Virus record (IMG/VR): IMGVR_UViG_3300035070_000401
Location: 1-31,991 of that record
DNA: 31,991 nucleotides
Reading direction: 5' to 3' (one strand)
Source of the DNA: a virus
Under the pieces are notes generated by a model, which was not told the origin of the DNA, ran no database searches, and worked only from the letters and a program-made list of their open reading frames with translations. This document shows positions 3,430 to 11,969 of this stretch, piece by piece (the stretch's first letter is position 1; each line of letters opens with the position of its first letter). Made by a program: the position numbers and the translations under genes.

Positions 3430-6207
3430 ATGGCTAAGAAACCTACCGTCTCGACTATCACTTCAGGGTATGCGTCAAATACTCAGCTTAATGCTAACTT
3501 TGAAGCACTAAGAGATTCCTTCGATAATACTTTGTCTCTTGACGGTAGTACTCCTAACTCTATGGGTGCTGACCTAAATCTAAATAGTAATGACATTCTA
3601 AACGCAGACGGTATTCAAGCTAATAGTCTTACCATTGCAGGGTCAAGTTTTAACATCTCAGCCCTTACAGGTTTAGCCTCAGTATCAGGGGCTTTTATTG
3701 CTCCTCGTTCATCGGCACCAACTACAAGAGATGACGGAACAGCACTCCAGTCAGGTGACATCTACCTTAACACAACAAGTAACCTGGCTTTCATTTACAA
3801 TGGTTCAACCTTTGTTGGCCTAAGTACAAACACGACAGTAGCTGAAGTTGATGTATTCTCAGGTAACGGATCAACTACAGGCTTTACTCTTTCTTCAGCA
3901 CCTGAATCAGAGAACTTCACCTTTGTCTATGTATCAGGTGTATACCAGGCTAAATCAGCATACTCAGTATCTGGCACTACCTTAACATTTAGCTCAGCAC
4001 CCGCTTCAGGTACTAACAACATTGAAGTAGTTAATTTCGATGGTTCTCTTCTCCAGACTTCAGTCAACAAACTAGCTAACAGAACAGCACTCAAGGCATC
4101 ATCTACTTCGTCTATCCAACAGTTTGATGGTTCTTGGTGGGTATACGACTCAAGTGTACCTATCGCTACTTATTCGATTGATGCTTCAGAAGCTATCCTT
4201 GTATCCCCCACAGGTTCAGGTAACGGAGCTTGGGTCAGACAGTTCGATGATGGTAAACTTAACATCCGTTGGTTTGGTGCAGTAGGAGACAACAGTACTA
4301 ACGATGCCCCAAGCATTCAAAATGCTGTGTCTTTTGCTTCCTTCTGCGAAAGAACCGATACACATAACGGAGACGGGTCTACAACAGCTTTTAGTATGTC
4401 TACTGTAGCTATTATTGATGGAAGTGCTGTAGCTTACACAGATACATCGCAGATAGAAGTTGAAGTAGGTGGTGTAATTAAAACACTAGGAAGTGACTAC
4501 TCAGTATCAGGAACTACAGTAACCTTTAATTCAGCACCTCCTTCAGGTACTGACAACGTTTCTATTGAGTATGGTTGGTCTGAAAGCACCGGTTACGGCA
4601 GAACAGTTTACATTCCTAACACCTACAACGGAACTAGTGAAAATGGTCGTCACTTTGAATGTAATACACATATTGCATTTGCTAATTTAGACAACATAGC
4701 TTTCGTAGGTGATGGTCCTCAGTTATCTAAACTAAGATTTAGAAATGATAGTGACGGACTAAAGGTTACAAACAGCACTACCGGACAAAACCAAAGAGTT
4801 CAGTTCAAAGGTTTTTCTCTTAGAGGTAACTCCGACACAAGCACTAACTCAACCCCTTTTGTAGGTATTCTTCTTGAAAACTGCTCTAACTGTGTATTTG
4901 AAGATATCTATATTGAAAGATTTGTAGACGGTATTGTTATTGACGCTGACCCGATTGGCACTTCAGGCACAGGTTCGATTAACAATAAGTTCCTAAGGGT
5001 TTACATTGACCAAGCTAGGTACCCTAACCCAGTTAATGACTACCCTAGATACGGTGTTCATTTTAAAAACTCCCAAGGCACTTCCCACAAACCTCAGCTT
5101 ATGCAGTTCAAAGACTGTACTATTTACAGTTCCATCCTCGTAGACACAAAGGAGCTAACAGGCGATGGCAGTAACCTTTCTTTTGTAATTGACAACTTCT
5201 CAGGTCTAACCCAAGCCTCAGGCATTAAAGTTTTTGTTGAGGACTCAGATGGCAACTGGGAAAAAAGAACAATAGGCACAGGCTCAACTCAGTACAAATT
5301 GTACGACTACACTGGGACTACCCAGGGCGATGAAATTACAACAGCTAAGTCTGCCAAAAACAATACTATGCCTAACTCAAACGGAGCCTTAATTACTAAA
5401 GCTGAGGTAGTCTTTGTTACCGCTCCTCCAGCTCAGTCTAACAACGTGTTTCTTGTTCACTCAGACCCAAGAGGTTATCAAGCTATCCGCATAGACGAAG
5501 GGTCAGCTAACTCCTTTGATTGCAGTATCGGTGGTTATGAGACAGGTGTCTACTTCGATGGTGGTCCTACTAACAGTCTAATTGACGAGAATGAATTTAC
5601 TTTTCAGTACGTTCAGTTGACAGACACAGTAATAGACAGACATGCAAGCATAAACACATTTGGTGCTACCACAATTACAGTTAATGATTACGCTACCTCC
5701 CATGTAGATGAGTACGTCGACCCAAGTAGACCAATGACTAATTGTATCATTGACAAGCATGGACCAACCAGAAGAATCTCAGACAAACTAACATCGGATG
5801 TAGTCCTTACAGGAAGCTACCAAGACATTCTTACTTGGGACGTACCTAACAGAAGGCATGGTACACACAGACACATTGAGGCTTCAATCTTTATTACAGC
5901 CATTGAGACTTCAACCACAAGAGTTTCTGCTGACGTAAAGCTAGAGTACTCCGACGACAACGGAGCTAACTACTCAACCCTCCAGACTAGAAGACTTGAG
6001 TCAGATGTCACAGGAGCTTCAGGCAATACAAACCACTTAAGCACTTACTTAAGCACTTACCACGATGTTTCTGTGTACAACCCAAAAGAACAGAAGACCT
6101 TAAAATACAGAGTGCAAGCTAAACTTGTTTCAGGTGACACAGTTACAGCCGAAGGCTCAAACACTTCGTACCAAAACACAGGTACAGTCACGATTGTAAA
6201 TCCATAA
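3430..6207 (+). CDS. Tail spike/fibre with pectate-lyase-type beta-helix
   Basis: A 925-aa receptor-binding or depolymerase protein. The N-terminus (MAKKPTVSTITSGYASNTQL, then an LDGSTPNSMGADLNLNSN segment) is the virion-anchor type common in marine podovirus fibres. At about residues 275-300 the sequence NIRWFGAVGDNSTNDAPSIQ is the classic entry to a Pectate_lyase_3 beta-helix, seen in tail spikes that cleave surface polysaccharide. Three related modules of the form GDGST..F...V(S)GTT.TF.SAP.SGT.N occur at about residues 140-205, 312-383 and 575-678. The second and third interrupt the beta-helix. The C-terminal region (about 790-925) is beta-rich, possibly for trimerisation. Unusually for a T7-like plan, the gene lies upstream of the large terminase and portal. 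No catalytic residues can be assigned by eye. Confidence 0.8.
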   Translation: MAKKPTVSTITSGYASNTQLNANFEALRDSFDNTLSLDGSTPNSMGADLNLNSNDILNADGIQANSLTIAGSSFNISALTGLASVSGAFIAPRSSAPTTRDDGTALQSGDIYLNTTSNLAFIYNGSTFVGLSTNTTVAEVDVFSGNGSTTGFTLSSAPESENFTFVYVSGVYQAKSAYSVSGTTLTFSSAPASGTNNIEVVNFDGSLLQTSVNKLANRTALKASSTSSIQQFDGSWWVYDSSVPIATYSIDASEAILVSPTGSGNGAWVRQFDDGKLNIRWFGAVGDNSTNDAPSIQNAVSFASFCERTDTHNGDGSTTAFSMSTVAIIDGSAVAYTDTSQIEVEVGGVIKTLGSDYSVSGTTVTFNSAPPSGTDNVSIEYGWSESTGYGRTVYIPNTYNGTSENGRHFECNTHIAFANLDNIAFVGDGPQLSKLRFRNDSDGLKVTNSTTGQNQRVQFKGFSLRGNSDTSTNSTPFVGILLENCSNCVFEDIYIERFVDGIVIDADPIGTSGTGSINNKFLRVYIDQARYPNPVNDYPRYGVHFKNSQGTSHKPQLMQFKDCTIYSSILVDTKELTGDGSNLSFVIDNFSGLTQASGIKVFVEDSDGNWEKRTIGTGSTQYKLYDYTGTTQGDEITTAKSAKNNTMPNSNGALITKAEVVFVTAPPAQSNNVFLVHSDPRGYQAIRIDEGSANSFDCSIGGYETGVYFDGGPTNSLIDENEFTFQYVQLTDTVIDRHASINTFGATTITVNDYATSHVDEYVDPSRPMTNCIIDKHGPTRRISDKLTSDVVLTGSYQDILTWDVPNRRHGTHRHIEASIFITAIETSTTRVSADVKLEYSDDNGANYSTLQTRRLESDVTGASGNTNHLSTYLSTYHDVSVYNPKEQKTLKYRVQAKLVSGDTVTAEGSNTSYQNTGTVTIVNP

Positions 6208-6222
6208 GGCTAAGGAAAACAA

Positions 6223-6651
6223 ATGACAATTCTTTCTAGAGTTTTCGGACTAAGGTATGAGCAGGGTGAGTTTACACCTACCTACGTTCCTGTAACTACT
6301 AACTTTGATACAGACCCTACCTACGATCAGCAGGATGGAGACTACGTTAGGATTGGCAATCAAGTTTTTGTCACCGTCCGTATCAGAACTGACAACGTAG
6401 ACGCCACAGGAGCCGTAGGACAGATTTCAGTGTCAGGTCTTCCATATGCAGCTATTGCCGCCTACCACGCAGCCCCTGTAGGTTTTGCAGGTACGTTTGG
6501 GACAGACCCTGAGTACGGTACAGTAATCTCAGGTGAAAGCAGAATTAGACTCTACAAAGCCGGTGGTTCACAGTTAAGTGCTTCTGATCTAGGTACAGGA
6601 GCTAATAACAACCAACTTTATCTTTCATGTACCTATATTACTAATCCGTAA
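6223..6651 (+). CDS. Tail-spike-associated structural protein
   Basis: The 142-aa product starts MTILSRVFGLRYEQGEFTPTY and contains GDYVRIGNQVFVTVRIRT. The G-x-Y-x-(K/R)-I-G-N-x-V pattern is common in C-terminal beta domains of phage fibres and spikes. Together with its place right after the spike gene, this suggests a second subunit or cap of the adsorption apparatus. There is no transmembrane segment. The start follows the spike stop by 15 bases and has an AAGGAAAAC ribosome-binding site. A stand-alone spike-tip protein is my best guess; a general virion protein is the alternative. Confidence 0.55.
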   Translation: MTILSRVFGLRYEQGEFTPTYVPVTTNFDTDPTYDQQDGDYVRIGNQVFVTVRIRTDNVDATGAVGQISVSGLPYAAIAAYHAAPVGFAGTFGTDPEYGTVISGESRIRLYKAGGSQLSASDLGTGANNNQLYLSCTYITNP

Positions 6652-6675
6652 ACCACGCATAAGAGGAAAAACTTT

Positions 6676-6951
6676 ATGGCTCTTACAATTCTTTCTGAAG
6701 CACTAACGAACGGACAGACTACCTCAGGGGATTGTTTCCTCAATAGGGGTTACTTTAACTTGGGTATCTCAGGTTCGTTCACAGGTACTGTAACAATTCA
6801 AAGAAGCGCAGACAAAAGCACTTGGGCTACTGTAGCTACTTACACAGCACCTACTGAAGAAGTCGGCCAAGAAGGTGAAGACATTCACTACAGAGCTTCT
6901 TACTCAGGTACAGGCACAGCTACAGTTCGGTTTGGACAAGACCGTAACTAA
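6676..6951 (+). CDS. Small beta-rich virion protein
   Basis: The 91-aa product (MALTILSEALTNGQTTSGDC) is followed by an immunoglobulin-like pattern of alternating strands: SGSFTGTVTIQRSADKSTWA, then HYRASYSGTGTATVRFGQD. Similar short proteins sit beside fibre genes in marine podoviruses and are usually called structural or hypothetical. An AAGAGGAAAAAC ribosome-binding site precedes the ATG. It shares the ILS start with the previous gene, which hints at a common origin of the N-termini. The function is inferred only from composition and location. Confidence 0.5.
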   Translation: MALTILSEALTNGQTTSGDCFLNRGYFNLGISGSFTGTVTIQRSADKSTWATVATYTAPTEEVGQEGEDIHYRASYSGTGTATVRFGQDRN

Positions 6952-6987
6952 GCTGTTTAATGTGACGGAGCAAAAGGATGCTAAGTC

Positions 6988-7335
6988 ATGGAAGGCGCTA
7001 TTGATGTACGGCTGATTGTTACCTTAGGAGGAATACTCTTCAGTGTTGCAGGTGCAGCAGCCGTAGGTAAAATGCAGATTAAGGCTATCTTAGAAACCTT
7101 AACTGACTTAGAGAAACGACTCAGAAACCTAGACAAACGCTTAGATACTATGGAGACTAAGGTAGAAACTCAACACCAAAGACTATCTATTATTTCAGGT
7201 ATGATGGACCCTAATACAATGGAACGTCGTCACAGAGAAATGGCTACAATACAAGCTGATATATCAAGTCTTAAGTTCCATGTAGACAAACTGTCACACA
7301 TGCACAATGGCAGACATCCAGAAATTAAGAGTTAA
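6988..7335 (+). CDS. Membrane-anchored coiled-coil protein (possible lysis gene)
   Basis: The 115-aa product has one hydrophobic segment at about residues 8-26 (LIVTLGGILFSVAGAAAVG), followed by a heptad-rich charged stretch at about 32-70 (LTDLEKRLRNLDKRLDTMET) and a polar tail. One N-terminal membrane helix plus a long periplasmic coiled coil is the layout of inner-membrane spanins and of some XhlA-like lysis proteins. The next gene is a tiny protein with a hydrophobic N-terminus, so the pair could be a lysis pair, but no lipobox was found to confirm a spanin system. An AAAGGATG ribosome-binding site lies upstream. Function is unproven. Confidence 0.5.
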   Translation: MEGAIDVRLIVTLGGILFSVAGAAAVGKMQIKAILETLTDLEKRLRNLDKRLDTMETKVETQHQRLSIISGMMDPNTMERRHREMATIQADISSLKFHVDKLSHMHNGRHPEIKS

Positions 7336-7351
7336 AAAAGGGGTTACACAA

Positions 7352-7567
7352 GTGGAATTAGGTCTAGTATCAAAGCTGCTACTGTTGTTGGTTGTTACAC
7401 TACCTGATGGTTCATACGAAACAAAGTTATCAGAAGTTACTGAGTGTCCAGCCTACGAAGTAGTACAGCAGATTATGAACTACAGGCTTGAGATAAAAGA
7501 AATAACTTCTTGGTATGCTGGCTGCTCTGAATACCCTTTTCTTGAGCTTAAGAAACAACCAGTTTAA
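7352..7567 (+). CDS. Small protein with hydrophobic N-terminus (GTG start)
   Basis: I chose the GTG at 7352 because AAGGGG lies 8 bases upstream and it follows the previous stop by 16 bases. An in-frame ATG at 7307 lies inside the previous gene with no ribosome-binding site. The 71-aa product starts (M)ELGLVSKLLLLLVVTLPDGS, a short hydrophobic segment that could be a signal or membrane anchor. Then come YETKLSEVTECP and a C-terminal part with a second Cys (AGCSEYP). The two cysteines would suit a disulfide in the periplasm. Small proteins with a VTLPDG(S/T)YE motif seem familiar from marine podoviruses, always without known function. Confidence 0.55.
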   Translation: MELGLVSKLLLLLVVTLPDGSYETKLSEVTECPAYEVVQQIMNYRLEIKEITSWYAGCSEYPFLELKKQPV

Positions 7568-7601
7568 TTAGCTGCCTTTTTGATTTAGCCTAAGGTTTTA
7601 T

Positions 7602-9149
7602 ATGCAACCTAAAAAACCATCATTAGACGACGTAAGACTAGCTGCTGAAGCTGACCTTTCAGTATTTATTAAGTTGGTTGCGCCTGAGCAGATGTTAGGT
7701 ATTTGCCACGAAGATGTAATTAACTGGTGGACTAGGCAAGACAGTAAGTCACACCAGCTTCTACTCTTTCCTCGTGACCACGGTAAGTCTAGGTTAATTG
7801 CATTTAGGGCAGCCTGGGAACTAACTAAAGACCCAACACTTAGGATTTTATACATTTCAGCTACAGCAAACCTAGCTGAGAAACAGTTGTCGTTCATCAA
7901 GGGTATCCTTACATCTGATACATATCAGAGATACTGGCCTGAACATGTCCACAAAGAAGAAGGTAAGCGCACCCGTTGGACGACATCTGAAATTTGCCTA
8001 GACCACCCACTAAGAAAAGAAGAGAACATTCGTGATCCTTCCGTCTTTACAGGTGGCCTAACTACTAGCTTAACTGGTTTGCATTGTGACATCGCAGTAC
8101 TTGACGATGCAGTCGTATACGAGAATGCCTACACAAACGAAGGACGAGACAGAGTTAAAAGTCAATACTCTTTGTTGTCATCCATCGAAGGAGCTAACTC
8201 AAGGGAATGGGTTGTAGGCACTAGGTATCATCCTAAAGATTTGTATAACGACTTAATGCAAATGCAAGAGGACACTTACGACGACAACGGAGACATAGAC
8301 GGTTCTATTCCAATCTACGAAGTATACGAAAGAGCAGTCGAAGATAGTGGCGAAGGTAATGGTGAGTTCCTTTGGCCTAAGCAAAAACGTAAAGATGGAA
8401 AGTGGTTTGGTTTTGATCGTCAGGTCTTAGCTAAGAAAAGAGGGCAGTACCTAGACAAGAGCCAATTCAAAGCTCAATACTACAACGACCCTACTGATCC
8501 TGACAACGTACCAGTCAGAAGAGAAAAGTTTCAGTACTTCGAAAGAAAGTTCTTGACAAGGGATAACGGTTACTGGTACTATAAGGACCGTAGAATCAAT
8601 GTATTTGCAGCAGTTGACTTTGCATTTAGTTTAAATCGTAAGGCTGACTACACAGCTATTGTAGTTGTAGGTGTAGACGGAGAGAATAACTGCTACGTTA
8701 TTGACATAGATAGGTTCAGAACTGAGAGAATTTCAGACTACTTCGAACACATACTTAATCTACATGCTAAGTGGTCTTTCCGTAAGATCAGAGCCGAAGT
8801 TACAGTAGCTCAGTCAGCTATCGTAAAACAACTAAAAGAAATGATTAAAGACCACGGCCTGTCTCTCAGCATTGATGAGTTCAGACCTAGTAAGTCTCAT
8901 GGTAGTAAGCAAGAACGTATAGCATCTACCCTTGAACCTAGATACGACAACTTACAGATTTGGCATTACAAAGGTGGCAACATCCAAATACTAGAAGAAG
9001 AGCTATCTAGTAGGAACCCACCACACGATGACGTAATCGACGCATTAGCTTCATGTATTGATATGGCTATTAAACCATCGACTAGCCTAAACAGAAAAAA
9101 CAGAAGCAACATTGTTTGGGCTAATAACAGATTTAGAGGTGCTGCCTAA
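7602..9149 (+). CDS. terL: Terminase large subunit
   Basis: The 515-aa packaging motor drives ATP-dependent DNA translocation into the prohead and cuts concatemers. The Walker A-like motif is LLLFPRDHGKSR (residues about 53-64). Walker B is DIAVLDD (about 163-169). A coupling-motif region follows. The RNase H-like nuclease domain begins with FAAVDFAFSLN (acidic D near 338) and ends with the typical NPPHDDVIDALA (about 472-483). Length is normal for the family. The stop overlaps the portal start as TAATG, so the two are translationally coupled. The start is at ATG 7602. An AAGG lies about 10 bases before it. Confidence 0.95.
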   Translation: MQPKKPSLDDVRLAAEADLSVFIKLVAPEQMLGICHEDVINWWTRQDSKSHQLLLFPRDHGKSRLIAFRAAWELTKDPTLRILYISATANLAEKQLSFIKGILTSDTYQRYWPEHVHKEEGKRTRWTTSEICLDHPLRKEENIRDPSVFTGGLTTSLTGLHCDIAVLDDAVVYENAYTNEGRDRVKSQYSLLSSIEGANSREWVVGTRYHPKDLYNDLMQMQEDTYDDNGDIDGSIPIYEVYERAVEDSGEGNGEFLWPKQKRKDGKWFGFDRQVLAKKRGQYLDKSQFKAQYYNDPTDPDNVPVRREKFQYFERKFLTRDNGYWYYKDRRINVFAAVDFAFSLNRKADYTAIVVVGVDGENNCYVIDIDRFRTERISDYFEHILNLHAKWSFRKIRAEVTVAQSAIVKQLKEMIKDHGLSLSIDEFRPSKSHGSKQERIASTLEPRYDNLQIWHYKGGNIQILEEELSSRNPPHDDVIDALASCIDMAIKPSTSLNRKNRSNIVWANNRFRGAA

Positions 9150-10894
9150 TGGCTGGTGAAACTTTAGACATTGAAAACATTGTTGAACCGGAGGTCTTAG
9201 CGGTTGAGATTGCTAACAGGTGGCGTGAGTGGGACACCCTTCGTAATACAAAAATCCAAGAGTGGAAAGAACTGCGTAACTACCTCTACGCAACTGACAC
9301 TAAGACCACAGGCAATGCTATGCTCCCTTGGTCTAACACTACTACGACTCCTAAGCTCACGCAGCTTATGGATAACCTTCATGCTAATTACTTTGCTTCT
9401 TTGTTTCCCCAGCAAAAGTGGATGAGGTTTGAGGCTTCGTCCATTGATTCAAATGTAAAGTCTAAAAGAGACACCATCCAAGCGTACATGGAAAACAAAG
9501 TTAGACAGTCTGATTTTGTCAACACAGCTTCTGATCTAATCTATGACTACATTCAATACGGTAATTGCTTCGCTACAGTACAGTGGGAAGACAGATACAA
9601 GATTAAAGAAGACGGAGATTACATTTCTCAGTACGTTGGTCCTAAGGTAGTTCGTATTTCCCCCTACGATATTTGCTTTAATCCAGCAGCATCTGATTTC
9701 CTTAAAGCACCTAAGATTATTAAGTCAATTAAAACCTTGGGTGAAATCAAAAGAATGATTAAGGATGACCCAGCTAAGGAAAACATGCAGGTTATCCTAG
9801 ATAAAATGCTTCATGCTAGAGCAGCAGTAAGAGGTTCAGACGCTACCTTCAACAAATCAGAAGGCTACATTGCAGATGGTTTCTCATCTATTCAGCACTA
9901 CTACGAATCTGACTATGTAGAAATCCTAACTTTTTATGGCGATATTTTTGACTACCAGAATGACGAACTCCAAGTAGACCGTATCATTACAATAGTTGAT
10001 AGAGCTTACATTCTATCTAACGAAGAAAACCCATCTTGGCTTGGACATGCCCCTGTCTTCCACGCAGGATGGAGACCTAGACCTGATAACCTCTACGCTA
10101 TGGGACCACTAGATAACCTAGTCGGTATGCAGTACAGGATTGACCACCTAGAGAACCTCAAAGCTGACGTATTCGATCAGATTGCTTACCCAGTTATGAA
10201 GATCAGAGGTGACGTAGAAGACTTCGACTTTGAACCTGGAACTAGAATCTATCTAGGTGAAGAAGGTGACGTAGGCTACCTAGTACCTGACGCTACAGCA
10301 CTTAACGCTGACCTCCAGATTCAGACCCTAGAGAACAAGATGGAGGAAATGGCTGGCGCACCTAGACAAGCTATGGGTATCAGAACCCCAGGTGAAAAGA
10401 CAGCCTTCGAAGTCCAGTCTCTACAGAATGCTGCGTCTCGTATCTTCGAACACAAGACTGCTCACTTCGAAAGAGTATTCCTCGAACCAATTCTAAACTC
10501 CATGCTTGAGACAGCAAGACGGTACATGAACTTCAGTGACACTATTAAAGTTATTGATGATGCTACAGGTGTTGCTTTCTTTAGAGACATTACAAAGGAT
10601 GACATTATTGCCTCCGGTAAAATTGTACCTGTTGGCGCTAGACACTTTGCCGAAAGGGCCAGGCGTGTTCAAAATCTCACTCAACTATTTCAAATCAAAG
10701 CTGCTGATCCCACCGTTTCTGCGCATCTCTCAGGTAAAGAGTTCGCTAAGATCATCTCTGAAGAACTTGGTGAGGCGTCTCTCTTTGGTGAAAACATCTC
10801 TGTCTCTGAGCAACTTGAGACTCAAACCCAGATGCAGAATGCTGAGGCGGTTAATCAAGAGAACCTAATGACACAAGAAGAGATGGGTATCTAA
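9149..10894 (+). CDS. Portal protein (head-tail connector)
   Basis: The 581-aa product has the T7 gp8-like portal pattern: an N-terminal helical part (ANRWREWDTLRNTKIQEWKE), an MLPW(S)NTTT segment, LFPQQKWMRFEA (about 88-99), DYIQYGNCFA (about 130-139), then LGHAPVFHAGWRPRPDNLYA and GPLDNLVGMQYRIDHLENLK in the core, and GEKTAFEVQSLQNAASRI before the C-terminal helices. Twelve copies would form the ring at the special vertex through which DNA enters and leaves. It overlaps terL and the following small gene by TAATG junctions, consistent with tight co-translation. Confidence 0.93.
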   Translation: MAGETLDIENIVEPEVLAVEIANRWREWDTLRNTKIQEWKELRNYLYATDTKTTGNAMLPWSNTTTTPKLTQLMDNLHANYFASLFPQQKWMRFEASSIDSNVKSKRDTIQAYMENKVRQSDFVNTASDLIYDYIQYGNCFATVQWEDRYKIKEDGDYISQYVGPKVVRISPYDICFNPAASDFLKAPKIIKSIKTLGEIKRMIKDDPAKENMQVILDKMLHARAAVRGSDATFNKSEGYIADGFSSIQHYYESDYVEILTFYGDIFDYQNDELQVDRIITIVDRAYILSNEENPSWLGHAPVFHAGWRPRPDNLYAMGPLDNLVGMQYRIDHLENLKADVFDQIAYPVMKIRGDVEDFDFEPGTRIYLGEEGDVGYLVPDATALNADLQIQTLENKMEEMAGAPRQAMGIRTPGEKTAFEVQSLQNAASRIFEHKTAHFERVFLEPILNSMLETARRYMNFSDTIKVIDDATGVAFFRDITKDDIIASGKIVPVGARHFAERARRVQNLTQLFQIKAADPTVSAHLSGKEFAKIISEELGEASLFGENISVSEQLETQTQMQNAEAVNQENLMTQEEMGI

Positions 10895-11136
10895 TGAAAC
10901 AAGTTTGGTTCAGAGGAACTAAATCTGAGGACAAAGAAAAAAGAAGGCACGAAGTTCTTAATTACAGAAATGCCTTCGAAGCTCTAACTGAAATTCTTAA
11001 CACTCATTACAAAAAGAAAGATGGTGTTAGGGACTACGAGACACCTAATTGGGAGTTTCGTCAAATCGCCGTCAACGAGTACAACCGAGTGCTTGAAGAT
11101 ATTCTTGAACTAATTGATCTAAACAAAAAGGATTAA
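10894..11136 (+). CDS. Conserved small protein between portal and scaffold
   Basis: An 80-aa, charged, helical-looking product (MKQVWFRGTKSEDKEKRRHE) ending VLEDILELIDLNKKD. Short genes of this type, with a Trp-rich middle and a C-terminal helix containing YNR, occur right after the portal gene in several marine podoviruses. I recall them only as hypothetical proteins. The start overlaps the portal stop (TAATG) and scaffold starts 3 bases after its stop. It could be a head-assembly cofactor, but there is no direct evidence. Confidence 0.6.
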   Translation: MKQVWFRGTKSEDKEKRRHEVLNYRNAFEALTEILNTHYKKKDGVRDYETPNWEFRQIAVNEYNRVLEDILELIDLNKKD

Positions 11137-11138
11137 CA

Positions 11139-11927
11139 ATGTCCGTTTTTGACACTGGCTCCGATCAAACCACAGACGGTAGTCAGGCTACAGAGTCAGC
11201 TTTTGAAACTGAAACCCAACCACAGGATTCATTTTTAAACAGACTCGTCGAGACTAAGGGAGAGCAATGGAGTGACCCTGAGGTACTAGCTAAAGGTAAA
11301 CTTGAAGCTGATACCTACATTAGTACTCTTGAGTCCCAACTTAAGGAACTCAAAGAAGATTTAGGTAAACAGGATTATGCCAAGTCATTGCTCGAACAAC
11401 TTCAGAATAGGGCTACGGATACCACTAACGTAAACACTGAAGTACAGTCCAACAACAATAATACTAGTGGCACTGAAGCAGGCAATACCACGCCAGACCT
11501 AAGTGAGAACACACTTAAAAGCCTTGTTGAGCAGACGCTAACAGAACGTGAGAAACAGAGTACAGCTAAACAAAACATTGACTCTGTTAACCAGCAACTA
11601 GAACAGATGTATGGAACTGAGGCCAAGGTTGAAATTGAGAAGAAGGCCCAAGCATTGGGTATGCCAGTAAGCCGTCTTCAAGATATTGCAACTGAGTCTC
11701 CTACAGCTTTCTTCACGCTAATCGGTGAGCAACGTAGGGATACCCAACCTATGGTCACCGGCACGATCAGAACTGAAGGCGTCAACATGCAGTCCGGCAA
11801 TCAGGAAAGAAACTGGGACTACTACCAGAACCTGAGACGGACTAACAAAAACCTGTACTACAGTCCTAAGGTTCAACAAAGTCTACTAGAGGATAGAAAA
11901 CGACTAGGGAACCGATTTGGGCTTTAG
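11139..11927 (+). CDS. Scaffolding protein (capsid assembly)
   Basis: The 262-aa acidic, hydrophilic protein has a disordered N-terminus (MSVFDTGSDQTTDGSQATES), long predicted helices (LESQLKELKEDLGKQDYAKS, about 66-90), an Asn/Thr-rich linker (TEVQSNNNNTSGTEAGN) and a C-terminal helical part with basic residues. This composition and the location between portal and capsid are typical of T7 gp9-like scaffolds, which guide prohead assembly and then leave. Sequence conservation in this family is low, so the call rests on position and composition. Confidence 0.8.
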   Translation: MSVFDTGSDQTTDGSQATESAFETETQPQDSFLNRLVETKGEQWSDPEVLAKGKLEADTYISTLESQLKELKEDLGKQDYAKSLLEQLQNRATDTTNVNTEVQSNNNNTSGTEAGNTTPDLSENTLKSLVEQTLTEREKQSTAKQNIDSVNQQLEQMYGTEAKVEIEKKAQALGMPVSRLQDIATESPTAFFTLIGEQRRDTQPMVTGTIRTEGVNMQSGNQERNWDYYQNLRRTNKNLYYSPKVQQSLLEDRKRLGNRFGL

Positions 11928-11969
11928 TATGTCCTTTGTAAAAACAAGACAAAACTAGGAGAAAATATC

